A DNA stretch of 64,000 bases from contig JAQVVM010000002.1 in the NCBI GenBank assembly GCA_028698995.1, forward strand, positions 1 through 64,000, given 5' to 3'. The stretch comes from Bacteroidales bacterium. Its GTDB lineage: Bacteria; Bacteroidota; Bacteroidia; Bacteroidales; PXBB01. Positions 20,101 to 28,503 of this stretch are shown here, in pieces (position 1 is the stretch's first letter; each line of letters starts with the position of its first letter). Position numbers and translations under genes: made by a program. The notes beneath the pieces were generated by a model that saw only the letters and a list, made by a program, of their open reading frames with translations, was not told the origin of the DNA and made no database searches.

Positions 20101-20861
20101 AAGTAAGTTTTGTTACAGATTCTTTCAATACCTGCGCACCCGCCTTTGTAGAATTTATCAATCTCAGTGACGACAGTCTCACTTTTCAATGGTTTTTCGG
20201 TGATGGAACGGCTTCCACATTAGAAAACCCTCAGCATATTTACCAAATTCAGGGTAATTTCAGTGTCGTTCTAAGTGCAACTACCATTCATGGATGCAGT
20301 AATTTTGCTCAAAATATTTTATCTGTTTACCCGGCTCCGGTTGCTGATTTTAGCTTTAGCCCAAATCCTGCCTATACCGGAAGTAATGTCTCCTTCTCAA
20401 ACACTTCAACCAATGCAACAACTTATTTATGGTATTTTGGTGATGGTGGCACTGACACAGAACTCAATCCAACCTATAATTATTCTGTAGCAGGAACCTA
20501 TACCATTGAATTGTATGTTCAAAATAATCATAATTGTACAGACTCTACTTCACAAGAAATTATTGTTGAAGAAAACGTTACCTTTTATGTTCCCAATGCT
20601 TTTACGCCTAACGGTAATAATATAAATGATCGTTTTGGCCCTGTAGGTATCGGAATTAATAATGAAACATTTGAAATGTACATTTTTGACCGATGGGGTG
20701 GTCTTCAATTTCATTCAAACGATATCAACAATTTTTGGAATGGTAAGTCTTTAGATGGAACAGATTGTATGTCGGGTGTTTACACATGGGTTATCTTTTT
20801 TCAAACACATTCTGGAACCGATCATAAATACAGGTTTACAGGTACTGTAACGCTCCTTTAG
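17139..20861 (+). CDS. Giant glycine-rich, Ig-like/PKD repeat surface protein, T9SS type B (CHU_C)
   Basis: 1240 residues with signal peptide MKPIYYLIFAMMFSFLHVSSYAQ. Residues about 35-215 form a beta-rich domain. About 215-500 is extremely glycine-rich, with runs such as GGGGGN and GGGGGGGY. About 605-910 holds four SprB/Ig-like repeats of about 75 residues with the pattern CxGGxVxLxASGGxxYxW...TTTYTVxVxDxxGC. Three PKD domains follow (about 910-1140; WNFGDG, WFFGDG, WYFGDG). The C-terminus (about 1148-1240: PNAFTPNGNNIND, FDRWG, YTWVI) is a gliding-motility-associated type B sorting domain. It is probably a surface adhesin-like protein exported by T9SS; the ligand is unknown. It has its own candidate promoter. 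Confidence 0.87.
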   Translation: MKPIYYLIFAMMFSFLHVSSYAQRGKHGNKSLSVTNTIVNEYTVLTQNANTGDITLNVQNSALNANSRFTSNLQVGDLLMIIQMQGASSNSYIQGGFGFPIDDTWGSVSNYNNCGLYEFVQVKSIPNASSIVIDCGLRYSYTATGKTQVIRVPRYQTLTINSGGVLTCDIWDGEKGGVVSVEVNGNSIIHSGGSMYTTGKGFRGGELENDFMWGGGQWAATNSGEGAEKGESILGYKTDYDAYGGRYCRGAPANGGGGGNTHNSGGGGGANGGNINAWNGKGNPDLSTPGWATAWNFEGPNFANNTSSGGGKGGYSFSNSNQNALSLAPNNSAWGGDYRRNNGGLGGRPLDYSSGRIFLGGGGGSGEENDTYGGVGGRGGGIVYFLSYGSLSGDGQIVANGDPGQNSSSPWGIIGYNSDGAGGGGGAGTVIMNTFGTVSGITIRANGGVGGDQNIIANNKVQAQGPGGGGGGGYIAVSNGSPVREALAGLNGTSNSSSITEFIPNGATKGGVGTSNAAITNYQIVAPNDTVCGGNPATLTASLLGFVPPNTVITWYDSIIAGNVLGTGNSYTTPPLNVTTTYYVGTCPGHYRVPVTVFVINTNYSAGSNVSICVGGSVTLNASGGTSYQWSPATGLSNPNIHNPVASPASTTTYTVSISDNIGCSGTASVVVTVDFLVAFAGNDTSICAGGQVQLIASGGLNYQWASNPSLNQTNIFNPIATPIQTTTYTVTVSDNTGCQATDDVIVSILPLPQANAGSDLFICQGGSVNLNASGGVLYEWQPSSSLDNPSIPNPLATPNQSTTYIVGVTDNFGCQAFDSMTVFLTTATAQISNDTTICPGSDVQLFSSGGISYVWSPGYGLTDSLIANPIATPSQTTTYTVQVTDSIGCIASASVTISIGQSVIADFTSSGFCQGQPTSFFDSSIDSSGQITDWNWNFGDGLSSTSTQNPTHQYVQPGTYAVLLVVSNNLGCMDSIQQTITINPQPQVSFVTDSFNTCAPAFVEFINLSDDSLTFQWFFGDGTASTLENPQHIYQIQGNFSVVLSATTIHGCSNFAQNILSVYPAPVADFSFSPNPAYTGSNVSFSNTSTNATTYLWYFGDGGTDTELNPTYNYSVAGTYTIELYVQNNHNCTDSTSQEIIVEENVTFYVPNAFTPNGNNINDRFGPVGIGINNETFEMYIFDRWGGLQFHSNDINNFWNGKSLDGTDCMSGVYTWVIFFQTHSGTDHKYRFTGTVTLL

Positions 20862-20942
20862 TTTTATAAATCTATCCCCCTTAACTATTGGAAATCTGTT
20901 AATAAAAAAAAAACAGATAAAATGTTTATTATTCAAAAAAAA

Positions 20943-20980
20943 ATGCTTTTTTTGTCGATTATATTTGTTTGCAAAAGCAT
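20943..20980 (+). promoter_or_regulatory. pta leader: -7 box inside an inverted repeat
   Basis: TATATTTG at 20960-20967 matches TAnnTTTG. It sits in the loop between perfect 8-bp arms ATGCTTTT (20943-20950) and AAAAGCAT (20973-20980). No -33 TTG is well placed. The arrangement could be an operator or chance in AT-rich DNA. Confidence 0.3.
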
Positions 20981-21024
20981 CCTGAAATATTGCTTATTTT
21001 TTTTAAACTATTCATTTTATAATT

Positions 21025-22026
21025 ATGGAAATATTAAACAAAATCAAAGAGAGTGCTAGAATGCACAAAAAAAGAATTGTATTGCCCGAGGGCAATGAAG
21101 ACAGAACATTGAAAGCTGCCGATATTATCATTGGTGAAGGTTTGGCTCAGATAACACTTTTGGGCAATGTGGAAGAAATTAAGAAAAAAGCTTCTGAATT
21201 TGGTTTAAATAATATTGCAAAAGCAACACTGATAGATCCAATAAGCAACCCCAAAAAAGATTTCTATGCAGACATGCTTGTAGAAATCCGTAAAAGTAAA
21301 GGTTTGTCAAAGGAAGAAGCATTAAAACTGATTGAAGACCCATTGTACTATGCAGTAATGATGATTAAAAATGGTGATGCTGACGGTGAAGTTGCAGGGG
21401 CAATGAATTCTACTGGTAATGTGCTCCGTCCGGCATTTCAGATTGTAAAAACCCTCCCTGGTATCAGTGTGGTTTCCGGAGTATTCTTTATGATATTTGC
21501 AGATAAAAATATCGGAGATAATGGCATCCTCGTTTTTGCTGATTGTGCCGTTCATCCAGACCCTACTGAAAGAGAACTTGCCGAAATTGCAGTCATGACT
21601 GCGAAAACAACTAAAGCTATTATTGGACTAGAGCCAAGAGTTGCTATGCTGAGCTTCTCAACAAAAGGAAGTGCCAAACATCCAATGTGTGATAAAGTCA
21701 TTAATGCCACTCGAATTGCTAAAGAAATTGATCCAAATATCAAAATTGACGGTGAATTACAAGCTGATGCAGCTATTGTGGCAGCTATTGGAAAGAGCAA
21801 AGCACCCGGCAGTCCTATTGCCGGAAATGCTAATGTGCTTATTTTTCCTACTCTTGAAGTCGGAAATATTGCTTATAAACTTGTTCAACGCCTTGCAGGG
21901 GCTGAAGCTGTGGGACCTGTGCTTCAGGGAATGGCTGCTCCTATAAATGACCTTTCAAGAGGTTGTTCTGTGGATGACATTGTAAATCTTGTTGCAATTA
22001 CTGTTAATCAGGCAGCAGGTAAATAA
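21025..22026 (+). CDS. pta: Phosphate acetyltransferase
   Basis: 333 residues, the length of the short, DRTGG-less Pta class. It interconverts acetyl-CoA and acetyl phosphate in the cytoplasm. Characteristic segments are IVLPEGNEDRTLKAAD near the N-terminus, GAMNSTGNVLRPAFQ (about 125-140), the SGVFFM region and the C-terminal GNANVLIFPTLEVGNIAYKL followed by QGMAAPINDLSRGC. It is followed 43 bp later by ackA, giving the standard Pta-AckA operon for ATP formation from acetyl-CoA (or acetate activation). A candidate TAnnTTTG box and an 8-bp inverted repeat lie in its leader. Confidence 0.96.
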   Translation: MEILNKIKESARMHKKRIVLPEGNEDRTLKAADIIIGEGLAQITLLGNVEEIKKKASEFGLNNIAKATLIDPISNPKKDFYADMLVEIRKSKGLSKEEALKLIEDPLYYAVMMIKNGDADGEVAGAMNSTGNVLRPAFQIVKTLPGISVVSGVFFMIFADKNIGDNGILVFADCAVHPDPTERELAEIAVMTAKTTKAIIGLEPRVAMLSFSTKGSAKHPMCDKVINATRIAKEIDPNIKIDGELQADAAIVAAIGKSKAPGSPIAGNANVLIFPTLEVGNIAYKLVQRLAGAEAVGPVLQGMAAPINDLSRGCSVDDIVNLVAITVNQAAGK

Positions 22027-22069
22027 TTTTAATAAACTTTATTATTAACATCAAATTAAATAAAAATAA

Positions 22070-23278
22070 ATGAAAGTATTAGTATTAAATTGTGGCAGCT
22101 CATCTATTAAGTACCAGCTTCTTGATATGGCTGATGAAGCAGAAGTTCTGGCTAAAGGATTGGTTGAAAGAGTAGGCATCAAGGACAGTGAAATTAAACA
22201 TCAAGCCAAAGGAAAAGATACCTATAAAATGATTCAGGATGTTCCTAACCATGAAGTTGGCGTGAACCTTATTTTAAAGGTTTTAATGCATCCGGAGTAT
22301 GGAATTATTAAAAATGAAAATGAAATTGTTGCCGTAGGACATAGAGTGGTTCATGGCGGAGAAAAGTTCAGCGGCAGCGTACTGATTACCCAAGAAATCA
22401 TTGACAAAATGGAAGAGTGTGTAGATTTAGCGCCTTTACATAACCCTGCCAACTTGAAAGGTATTTATGCCATGCAGAAATTATTGCCAAATGTGCCTCA
22501 GTGTGGCGTTTTTGATACTGCTTTTCACGCTACCATGCCCGATTATGTTTACATGTATGCCGTTGCTTCTGAAATGTACGATAAACATAAAGTCAGAAGA
22601 TATGGCTTTCATGGAACAAGTCACCGTTATGTGTCTGCTAAAGCTTGTGAAATACTCGACAGAAATTATAATTCACAAAAAATTATCACTTGTCACCTTG
22701 GAAATGGCGCTTCTATTGCTGCCATTAAAAATGGAAAGTCATTTGATACATCAATGGGACTTACACCAGTTGAAGGCCTCATAATGGGTACCAGATGTGG
22801 TGACCTCGATCTTGGTGCACTTCTTTTTATGATGGAAAAAGAAGATATGGATCTCAAAAAAGCCAATAATTTTATCAATAAAAATTGTGGTGTTCTTGGT
22901 ATTTCTGGTGTTTCCTCTGATATGAGAGACCTTTGGAAAGCAGCAGGAGAAGGCAACAAAAAAGCAAGACTGGCCTTAGATATGTACGTTTACAGAATTA
23001 AAAAATACATTGGTGCTTATGCTGCCGCAATGGGTGGCGTTGATATCATCGTTTTTACTGGCGGAGTTGGCGAAAATGACTTTGCCGTCAGAGAAAGAGT
23101 GTGTAAGGACATGGAGTTTTTGGGCGTTGAGTTTGATTATGAAACCAACCATGAATTAAGGGGTAAAGATGCCGTTTTAACCAAGTCTGGTTCCAAAACA
23201 ATTGTCATTACTGTTTCAACTGACGAAGAACTTGTTATTGCACAGGATACCCTGGATATCTGCAAGGAATTATTGTAA
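22070..23278 (+). CDS. ackA: Acetate kinase
   Basis: 402 residues, normal length. It transfers phosphate between acetyl phosphate and ADP, completing the acetate pathway with the adjacent Pta. Visible family motifs: NCGSSSIKYQ (nucleotide-binding, 7-16), HRVVHGGEKF, the active-site FDTAFHATMP, RRYGFHGTSHRYV (catalytic His and Arg), HLGNGASIAAIKNGKS, DTSMGLTPVEG and FTGGVGEND near the C-terminus. It is second in the operon; a strong terminator follows at 23297-23333. Confidence 0.97.
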   Translation: MKVLVLNCGSSSIKYQLLDMADEAEVLAKGLVERVGIKDSEIKHQAKGKDTYKMIQDVPNHEVGVNLILKVLMHPEYGIIKNENEIVAVGHRVVHGGEKFSGSVLITQEIIDKMEECVDLAPLHNPANLKGIYAMQKLLPNVPQCGVFDTAFHATMPDYVYMYAVASEMYDKHKVRRYGFHGTSHRYVSAKACEILDRNYNSQKIITCHLGNGASIAAIKNGKSFDTSMGLTPVEGLIMGTRCGDLDLGALLFMMEKEDMDLKKANNFINKNCGVLGISGVSSDMRDLWKAAGEGNKKARLALDMYVYRIKKYIGAYAAAMGGVDIIVFTGGVGENDFAVRERVCKDMEFLGVEFDYETNHELRGKDAVLTKSGSKTIVITVSTDEELVIAQDTLDICKELL

Positions 23279-23296
23279 AATCTGTTTTTTTTTCTT

Positions 23297-23333
23297 AACT
23301 GCTTTGGAATTTTTTCTGAAGCAGTTTTTTTAT
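23297..23333 (+). terminator. Rho-independent terminator of pta-ackA
   Basis: Perfect 8-bp arms AACTGCTT (23297-23304) and AAGCAGTT (23319-23326) are followed directly by a T tract, 19 nt after the ackA stop codon. Confidence 0.8.
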
Positions 23334-23348
23334 TTATAATTTTCATAA

Positions 23349-23363
23349 TTAGAATAATTCTAA
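23349..23363 (+). promoter_or_regulatory. Fur/PerR-type 7-1-7 operator before copA
   Basis: TTAGAATAATTCTAA is a perfect 7-1-7 inverted repeat. It has the same layout as the PerR box (TTATAATNATTATAA), differing at one symmetric position per arm. It lies 8 bp upstream of the copA -7 box, overlapping where the -33 element should be, which fits repression by a Fur-family regulator. Confidence 0.45.
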
Positions 23364-23371
23364 ATAATTTG

Positions 23372-23379
23372 TAACTTTG
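23372..23379 (+). promoter_or_regulatory. -7 box of copA
   Basis: TAACTTTG is an exact TAnnTTTG match, 16 nt before the ATG at 23396. The -33 region is occupied by the palindrome at 23349-23363 and contains no TTG, suggesting a regulated promoter. Confidence 0.4.
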
Positions 23380-23395
23380 TGAAAATATATCTGAA

Positions 23396-25528
23396 ATGAA
23401 AACAATTGATAATAAAATATATATTAAAGTATTTGGCATGAGCTGTGTCAGCTGCGCTCAAAATATAAAAATACACTTAGAAAAACATGGTTTTAAAAAC
23501 GTCAATGTGAGTTTCCCTACATCTGAAGTTGCTTTCTTATATGAACAGGAACAAGACATTAATAAAGGTATAAAACTAATTGAATCATTGGGCTACAAAG
23601 TTGAAAAGCCTTCAAACAACCATGTTAAAAAGACATTTAACTTTGGAATAGAGTTAAAGTTTGCCATTTCATTGATTTTTACTATCCCTTTGCTTTTGTC
23701 AATGTTTTTGAAAGTTGACATTTTACACAACATGTTTTTTCAAATGTTACTTACAATACCTGTTTATACTATTGGTCTTTATCACTTTGGTTTAAGCGCT
23801 TATAAATCTTTAAAATCGGGTTATACAAATATGGATGTCCTTATTTTTACAGGTTCATCTGCTGCCTTTATTTATAGCTTGATAGGCACTTTTGCTGAAT
23901 TAGGTCACAACTATATGTTCTACGAAACAGCTGCAAGTATAATCACCATCGTTTTATTCGGAAACCTCATCGAACAACGGTCTATTAAACGAACAACATC
24001 GGCAATTGACGAACTATTGAAATTACAACCCGAAAAGGCTAAAAGAATTTTGAGTGATATGAATGCTTCAATTGAAACCATTGAAGATATTGATTCAGAG
24101 AATGTTATAAAAAATGACCGATTACTAGTTAATGAAGGAGATAAAATTCCTGTTGATGGAACTATTTATTGGGGAAATGCCACTGTCAATGAATCAATGT
24201 TAACAGGAGAAAGCATTCCTGTTTACAAACAGAAAGGGGATAAAGTAATAAGTGGTAGTATCCTTGTTCAAGGTAATTTGAAAATTTTTGCTACGGAAGT
24301 TGGCAACAATACTGTGTTGTCACAAATAATTGAGCTGGTAAAAAATGCTCAGAATGAAAAGCCCAAATTGCAAAACCTTGCCGATAAAATAAGTCGCATT
24401 TTTGTCCCATTGGTTTTAACTTTATCTCTCTTTACCTTCCTATTATTTTATTTTATTTTGGACATTGATATAAAAGATGCAATCATGCGGAGTATAGCAG
24501 TTCTTGTGGTAGCTTGTCCCTGTGCTTTAGGCCTTGCAATTCCAACAGCAGTTGTTGTTGCTGTGGGTGGAATGGCAGGGAAAGGCATACTCATTAAGGG
24601 TGGTATTACTATAGAGCATTTTGCCCATATAAAACGCATTGTGTTTGACAAAACAGGAACACTTACCACCGGTGCCTTTAAAATTAAGAATATCAATACA
24701 ATAGGGGAAGAAGAAGCCGTTATAAAAAGTATCTTACTCGGACTTGAAAAATATTCATCTCACCCCATTGCTGAGTCAATAGTAAGAGAGCTGGCAAAAT
24801 CAGGAATAAAACCCGTAAATTTTGAAAAAACAGAAGAAATTAAAGGCGTTGGTATTTGTGGTTGGGATAGTTTAAATAATAAATATGAAGTAGGTTCAAA
24901 ACTACTTATAAAAGAATCCCCAAGTAACTTAGAACATAATATCTATGTATTAAAAAATGAGGAACTTATTGCTACAGTGGATATTGAAGACGAAATAAAG
25001 ATAAATGCTAAAGAAATTATTGACTTTCTTAAAACCCGAAATATCACACCAGTAATGTTGAGTGGTGATACCAAGTCCAATTGCATGAATGTAGCTGAAA
25101 AACTGGGAATTTCTGAGGTGTATTACGAAAAATTACCTGCTGAGAAACTGGAAATCATTAAATCATTTGATAATCTGGGAAAAACAGCTATGTTGGGTGA
25201 TGGTATCAATGATGCCCCTGCACTTGCGCAAGCAGGAGTGGGGATTTCTCTTAGCAATGCCACACATGTTGCAGTGGAATCAGCTCAGATTATCTTGCTT
25301 AACGGCAATATCTCCCTGTTAAAACCAGCTTTATTACTTTCTCAAAAAACGCTTACTACCATAAAACAAAACCTCTTCTGGGCTTTCTTCTATAATATCC
25401 TTGCCATACCTTTCGCTGCTGCAGGATTCCTTTCTCCAATGTTAGCTGCATTGGCCATGGCATTTTCTGATATTATTGTTGTTTTGAATTCGCTTCGTTT
25501 AAAACTCAACTTAAATAGAAGTAATTGA
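23396..25528 (+). CDS. copA: Copper-translocating P1B-type ATPase
   Basis: 710 residues. One N-terminal heavy-metal-associated domain carries the CxxC site C17-C20 in GMSCVSCAQN. Eight predicted membrane helices follow, with the ion-binding CPC (C374-C376) in VACPCALGLA typical of Cu+ exporters. The actuator motif is TGES, the phosphorylation site is D418 in DKTGTLTTG, the nucleotide-binding HP motif is SHPIAES, and the hinge is GDGINDAP. It pumps Cu+ (or Ag+) out of the cytoplasm. It is monocistronic, behind a putative Fur/PerR-like operator rather than next to a visible CueR/CsoR regulator. It is convergent with the biotin ligase gene. Confidence 0.93.
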   Translation: MKTIDNKIYIKVFGMSCVSCAQNIKIHLEKHGFKNVNVSFPTSEVAFLYEQEQDINKGIKLIESLGYKVEKPSNNHVKKTFNFGIELKFAISLIFTIPLLLSMFLKVDILHNMFFQMLLTIPVYTIGLYHFGLSAYKSLKSGYTNMDVLIFTGSSAAFIYSLIGTFAELGHNYMFYETAASIITIVLFGNLIEQRSIKRTTSAIDELLKLQPEKAKRILSDMNASIETIEDIDSENVIKNDRLLVNEGDKIPVDGTIYWGNATVNESMLTGESIPVYKQKGDKVISGSILVQGNLKIFATEVGNNTVLSQIIELVKNAQNEKPKLQNLADKISRIFVPLVLTLSLFTFLLFYFILDIDIKDAIMRSIAVLVVACPCALGLAIPTAVVVAVGGMAGKGILIKGGITIEHFAHIKRIVFDKTGTLTTGAFKIKNINTIGEEEAVIKSILLGLEKYSSHPIAESIVRELAKSGIKPVNFEKTEEIKGVGICGWDSLNNKYEVGSKLLIKESPSNLEHNIYVLKNEELIATVDIEDEIKINAKEIIDFLKTRNITPVMLSGDTKSNCMNVAEKLGISEVYYEKLPAEKLEIIKSFDNLGKTAMLGDGINDAPALAQAGVGISLSNATHVAVESAQIILLNGNISLLKPALLLSQKTLTTIKQNLFWAFFYNILAIPFAAAGFLSPMLAALAMAFSDIIVVLNSLRLKLNLNRSN

Positions 25529-25548
25529 TCTATTTAATCTGAATTAAC

Positions 25549-26301
25549 TTACATGAATTTTATTTCCTTCATATTACAGAAGATAAGCTCTCCATTATCT
25601 TTACATAAAGCCAAACGCCCAAAATTATCTACACCGGTAATTTGTGCTTTTATCATAGTGTTTTTAAATGAATAGTTGGCAAGTGTGCCAAGTTGGTACA
25701 AGGATTTAAGGTATTCTTTATGAATTTCCTCTGTTTCATTGTTTTTCAGAAGTTTAAGCCACTTTTCAAAATGATTGATGAAATTTGTCAATGCTGTTTC
25801 TAAGTTTATATAGGCAGCTGTTTCGTTAGCTATGGAAGTGGCATTGGGTATTTCAGGCGGGAATTTAACCTGATTAATATTGATGCCTATTCCAATCACT
25901 GCATGCTTATACTCACTTCCAACAATAAAATTTTCAATTAAAATACCGGCAGTTTTTTTATTATTAAGATAAATGTCATTGGGCCATTTAATATATACCT
26001 GACACATATTCTGAGTTTGTTCCATACAAAAATCCCTTACTGCAAGACTTGTAATTTTATTGAGCTGGAACTGATCTTCAATTTTAAGAAAATCAGGCTT
26101 TAAAACCAAAGAAAGAATGAGGTTTTTACCCTTTTCGCTCAGCCAAACGTTGCCGCTCTGACCTTTGCCTTTTGTTTGCTCTCCTGTTACGATAACAAAA
26201 GCATCTTCCTTTGATGAATCAAGCATGCTTACAGCATAATCATTTGTAGATGTAAGGCTGTCAAAATGAAAGATATGCTCTTCCTTAAAGATAGATGGCA
26301 T
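25549..26301 (-). CDS. birA: Biotin--[acetyl-CoA carboxylase] ligase
   Basis: 250 residues, a class I biotin ligase without the N-terminal DNA-binding domain, so enzymatic only. It activates biotin with ATP and attaches it to the biotin carboxyl carrier protein. Motifs: STNDYA (biotin site start, about 17-22), the biotinyl-AMP loop GKGQSGNVW (about 47-55, canonical GRGRRGRxW), the catalytic KWPNDIYLNNKKTAGILIE segment, and a small C-terminal SH3-like domain. It is downstream of and close to the PorE-like gene (20 bp gap, same strand), so the two are probably co-transcribed. It is convergent with copA. Confidence 0.92.
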   Translation of the reverse strand: MPSIFKEEHIFHFDSLTSTNDYAVSMLDSSKEDAFVIVTGEQTKGKGQSGNVWLSEKGKNLILSLVLKPDFLKIEDQFQLNKITSLAVRDFCMEQTQNMCQVYIKWPNDIYLNNKKTAGILIENFIVGSEYKHAVIGIGININQVKFPPEIPNATSIANETAAYINLETALTNFINHFEKWLKLLKNNETEEIHKEYLKSLYQLGTLANYSFKNTMIKAQITGVDNFGRLALCKDNGELIFCNMKEIKFM

Positions 26302-26321
26302 TAGTAATAATTTATGTTTTT

Positions 26322-28292
26322 TTAATTGCTGAGAATTTTGAATTCCGTTCTTCTGTTGTTGGCTCTTCCTTCATCCGTTGTATTAATGTCAATAGGTCGT
26401 GTATCTCCATATCCTTTATATGACAAACGATTTGCACTGATTTGGTGTTCAACAAGAAAATTGAAGACTGCTTTGGCTCTGTTTTCAGATAAAATCCTGT
26501 TGTATTCTTGTCCCCCTACATTATCTGTATGGCCTGATATTTCAACAATCATATTGGGATTGTTTGTCAGTAATTCAAGCAGTTTGTTTAGCTCCACAAG
26601 TGACTCGGGTTTTAAATCAAACTTAGCTGTTTCAAAGAAAATATTTCTAAGAATAATGCTTTCACCAATTCCAATGGGTTGCAATGGAATATTTTTTAAG
26701 AAAGGTTCAGAATCAGAACTGGAACCTGAAACAGAAAAATGCTCTGAATAAAACAAATATCCGTTTTTTGATACATTCAGTGCATAATCATTGTCAGTAG
26801 GAATGCATACAAGGAAGCTGCCGTTGATTCTGTCTGAATAAGATTCAATTTCAGTCAATCCTGTTCTCAGATTAATAAGTTCAAATTTCGCTTCAAGTTT
26901 TTGATTGGTATTATTGTCATAAACAATACCTTTCAGATAGGTTACCAACTGAGGGCGGGCTTCTTCATATAATTCAAAGCAATAGAGGTCAAGACCTCCG
27001 TTACCGCCTTGTCTGTCAGAAGCAAAGTACGCATATTTACCGGTAGCATTGACAAAAAAACTTGATTCATCGTTGGCAGTATTAATTGGAAAACCCAAAT
27101 TGACAGGTTGTCCCCATTCACCCGCATCATTTTTACGGGCATAAAAAATGTCTAATCCTCCCATACCAGGGTGACCATCTGATGAAAAATAAAGTGTTTT
27201 ATTGTCGGGATGTATAAAAACAAAATATTCATTACCGCTGGTATTAATAGGGGCACCGATATTACGGGGGTTTTCCCAGTAACCTTCATCATTAAGAGCA
27301 CTTACCCAAATATCACTACCACCTGTTCCGTCATTACGACTGCTGATAAAATAAATGGTTTTACCATCGGACGAAAATGATGGGTGCGATTCCCATGCAG
27401 TTGTATTTATTGGGCGACCAATGTTTTTAGGAGGAGTCCAGGTTTCACCTGTCATTCGGGAAAAGAAAATATCACAACTTCCGTATCCTTCACGATTTTG
27501 TCCATAACCATCATAGTCAGGACATACCACAAAAACTAATATTTTGCCATCCGGAGAAAGGGTAGGAGCTCCTTCATTTTGTAATGTGTTTATAGGTAAC
27601 CCCAAATTTACAGCAGGCATCCATGCACTGTCTCTTTTATAACTGATGAAGAAATCTTCGTGAGGTCTGCTTCGCTGATTTGCATCATGAATTTCTTTAG
27701 TAAAAATAATAATCTGATCATCTGCTGTCAGCACGGGAGAATATTCATTAAGCTCAGTATTGATGTTAACTCCAAGATTAATAGGCGTAAATGGAACAGG
27801 GTTTTCAATGGCATAAATGGCAAAATCACAAATGGAGATGTTCTTTTCAATAGAATTGATAATTTCAGGATTTATCCTGTTATCCCTTTGTAATTCAAGA
27901 TATATCTGATAATTCCTTTTAGCATCGGCATATTTTCCGATTCTAATGTAGAAATTGGCAACTATAAAATAAAGCGATGGTTTGGTCTGATTACTCAGCG
28001 TAATAGCTTCATTATAGGCAATGATGGCCCCTTCAATATTTTGAGTTTCTGCATAAATGTCACCCAAAACCATATGTGCTTCAATAAATTTTTTGTCAGC
28101 TTTTATGGCTTTTTTAATTTCCGTTTCAGCCCTTGTAAAATCGTTTACTCTGATATAGTCAAGCGATTTTTCAAAATGTTTCTTTGCCTTTCTTGAATTA
28201 CTTGTGATTTGATAAACATCTTGTGAAAAAGCAGAAATGTTTATAAACAGGACCGTTAACAGAAAAAGTAGAATTTTTAGATTTGATTTCAT
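26322..28292 (-). CDS. PorE-like OmpA-family protein (TPR, PD40 propeller, CRD, OmpA)
   Basis: 656 residues. Signal peptide 1-23 (signal peptidase I type, ISAFSQ, no lipobox). TPR repeats about 30-175. A WD40-like PD40 propeller about 190-440 with recurring SPDGK, SSDGKTIYF and ASDRQGGNGG-type motifs. A carboxypeptidase-regulatory-like domain about 447-530. A C-terminal OmpA peptidoglycan-binding domain about 545-656 (GHTDNVG, LSENRA, GYGD). This order matches PorE (PG1058) of the T9SS, which links the secretion machine to peptidoglycan, but many paralogues with this layout exist in Bacteroidota and PorE itself is a lipoprotein. The T9SS role is therefore an inference. birA follows 20 bp downstream. 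Confidence 0.85.
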   Translation of the reverse strand: MKSNLKILLFLLTVLFINISAFSQDVYQITSNSRKAKKHFEKSLDYIRVNDFTRAETEIKKAIKADKKFIEAHMVLGDIYAETQNIEGAIIAYNEAITLSNQTKPSLYFIVANFYIRIGKYADAKRNYQIYLELQRDNRINPEIINSIEKNISICDFAIYAIENPVPFTPINLGVNINTELNEYSPVLTADDQIIIFTKEIHDANQRSRPHEDFFISYKRDSAWMPAVNLGLPINTLQNEGAPTLSPDGKILVFVVCPDYDGYGQNREGYGSCDIFFSRMTGETWTPPKNIGRPINTTAWESHPSFSSDGKTIYFISSRNDGTGGSDIWVSALNDEGYWENPRNIGAPINTSGNEYFVFIHPDNKTLYFSSDGHPGMGGLDIFYARKNDAGEWGQPVNLGFPINTANDESSFFVNATGKYAYFASDRQGGNGGLDLYCFELYEEARPQLVTYLKGIVYDNNTNQKLEAKFELINLRTGLTEIESYSDRINGSFLVCIPTDNDYALNVSKNGYLFYSEHFSVSGSSSDSEPFLKNIPLQPIGIGESIILRNIFFETAKFDLKPESLVELNKLLELLTNNPNMIVEISGHTDNVGGQEYNRILSENRAKAVFNFLVEHQISANRLSYKGYGDTRPIDINTTDEGRANNRRTEFKILSN

Positions 28293-28503
28293 TCGATTTT
28301 TTTAGGACCGCAAAATACAAAAATAAAACGTGAAAAATAATCCTATTTTATAAGAATAATTAATTTTACAAACTATAATATCTGAAATACCCATGCACTA
28401 CGGTACATTAAACCTGATGTTTAAAACATGAGCATTTTAAAGAATAGTCGTGAGTTTATTTGAAAAAAAATAAAACTATAAATCAAAAGAAAAAATTAAA
28501 CAA

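Noticed and set aside
20894-20918. ATCTGTT/AACAGAT inverted repeat as terminator of the adhesin-like gene
   Set aside because: AT-rich 7-bp stem without a following T run; too weak to call.
26326-26751. 141-codon plus-strand open frame
   Set aside because: Antisense to the OmpA domain of the PorE-like gene, whose motifs are unambiguous.
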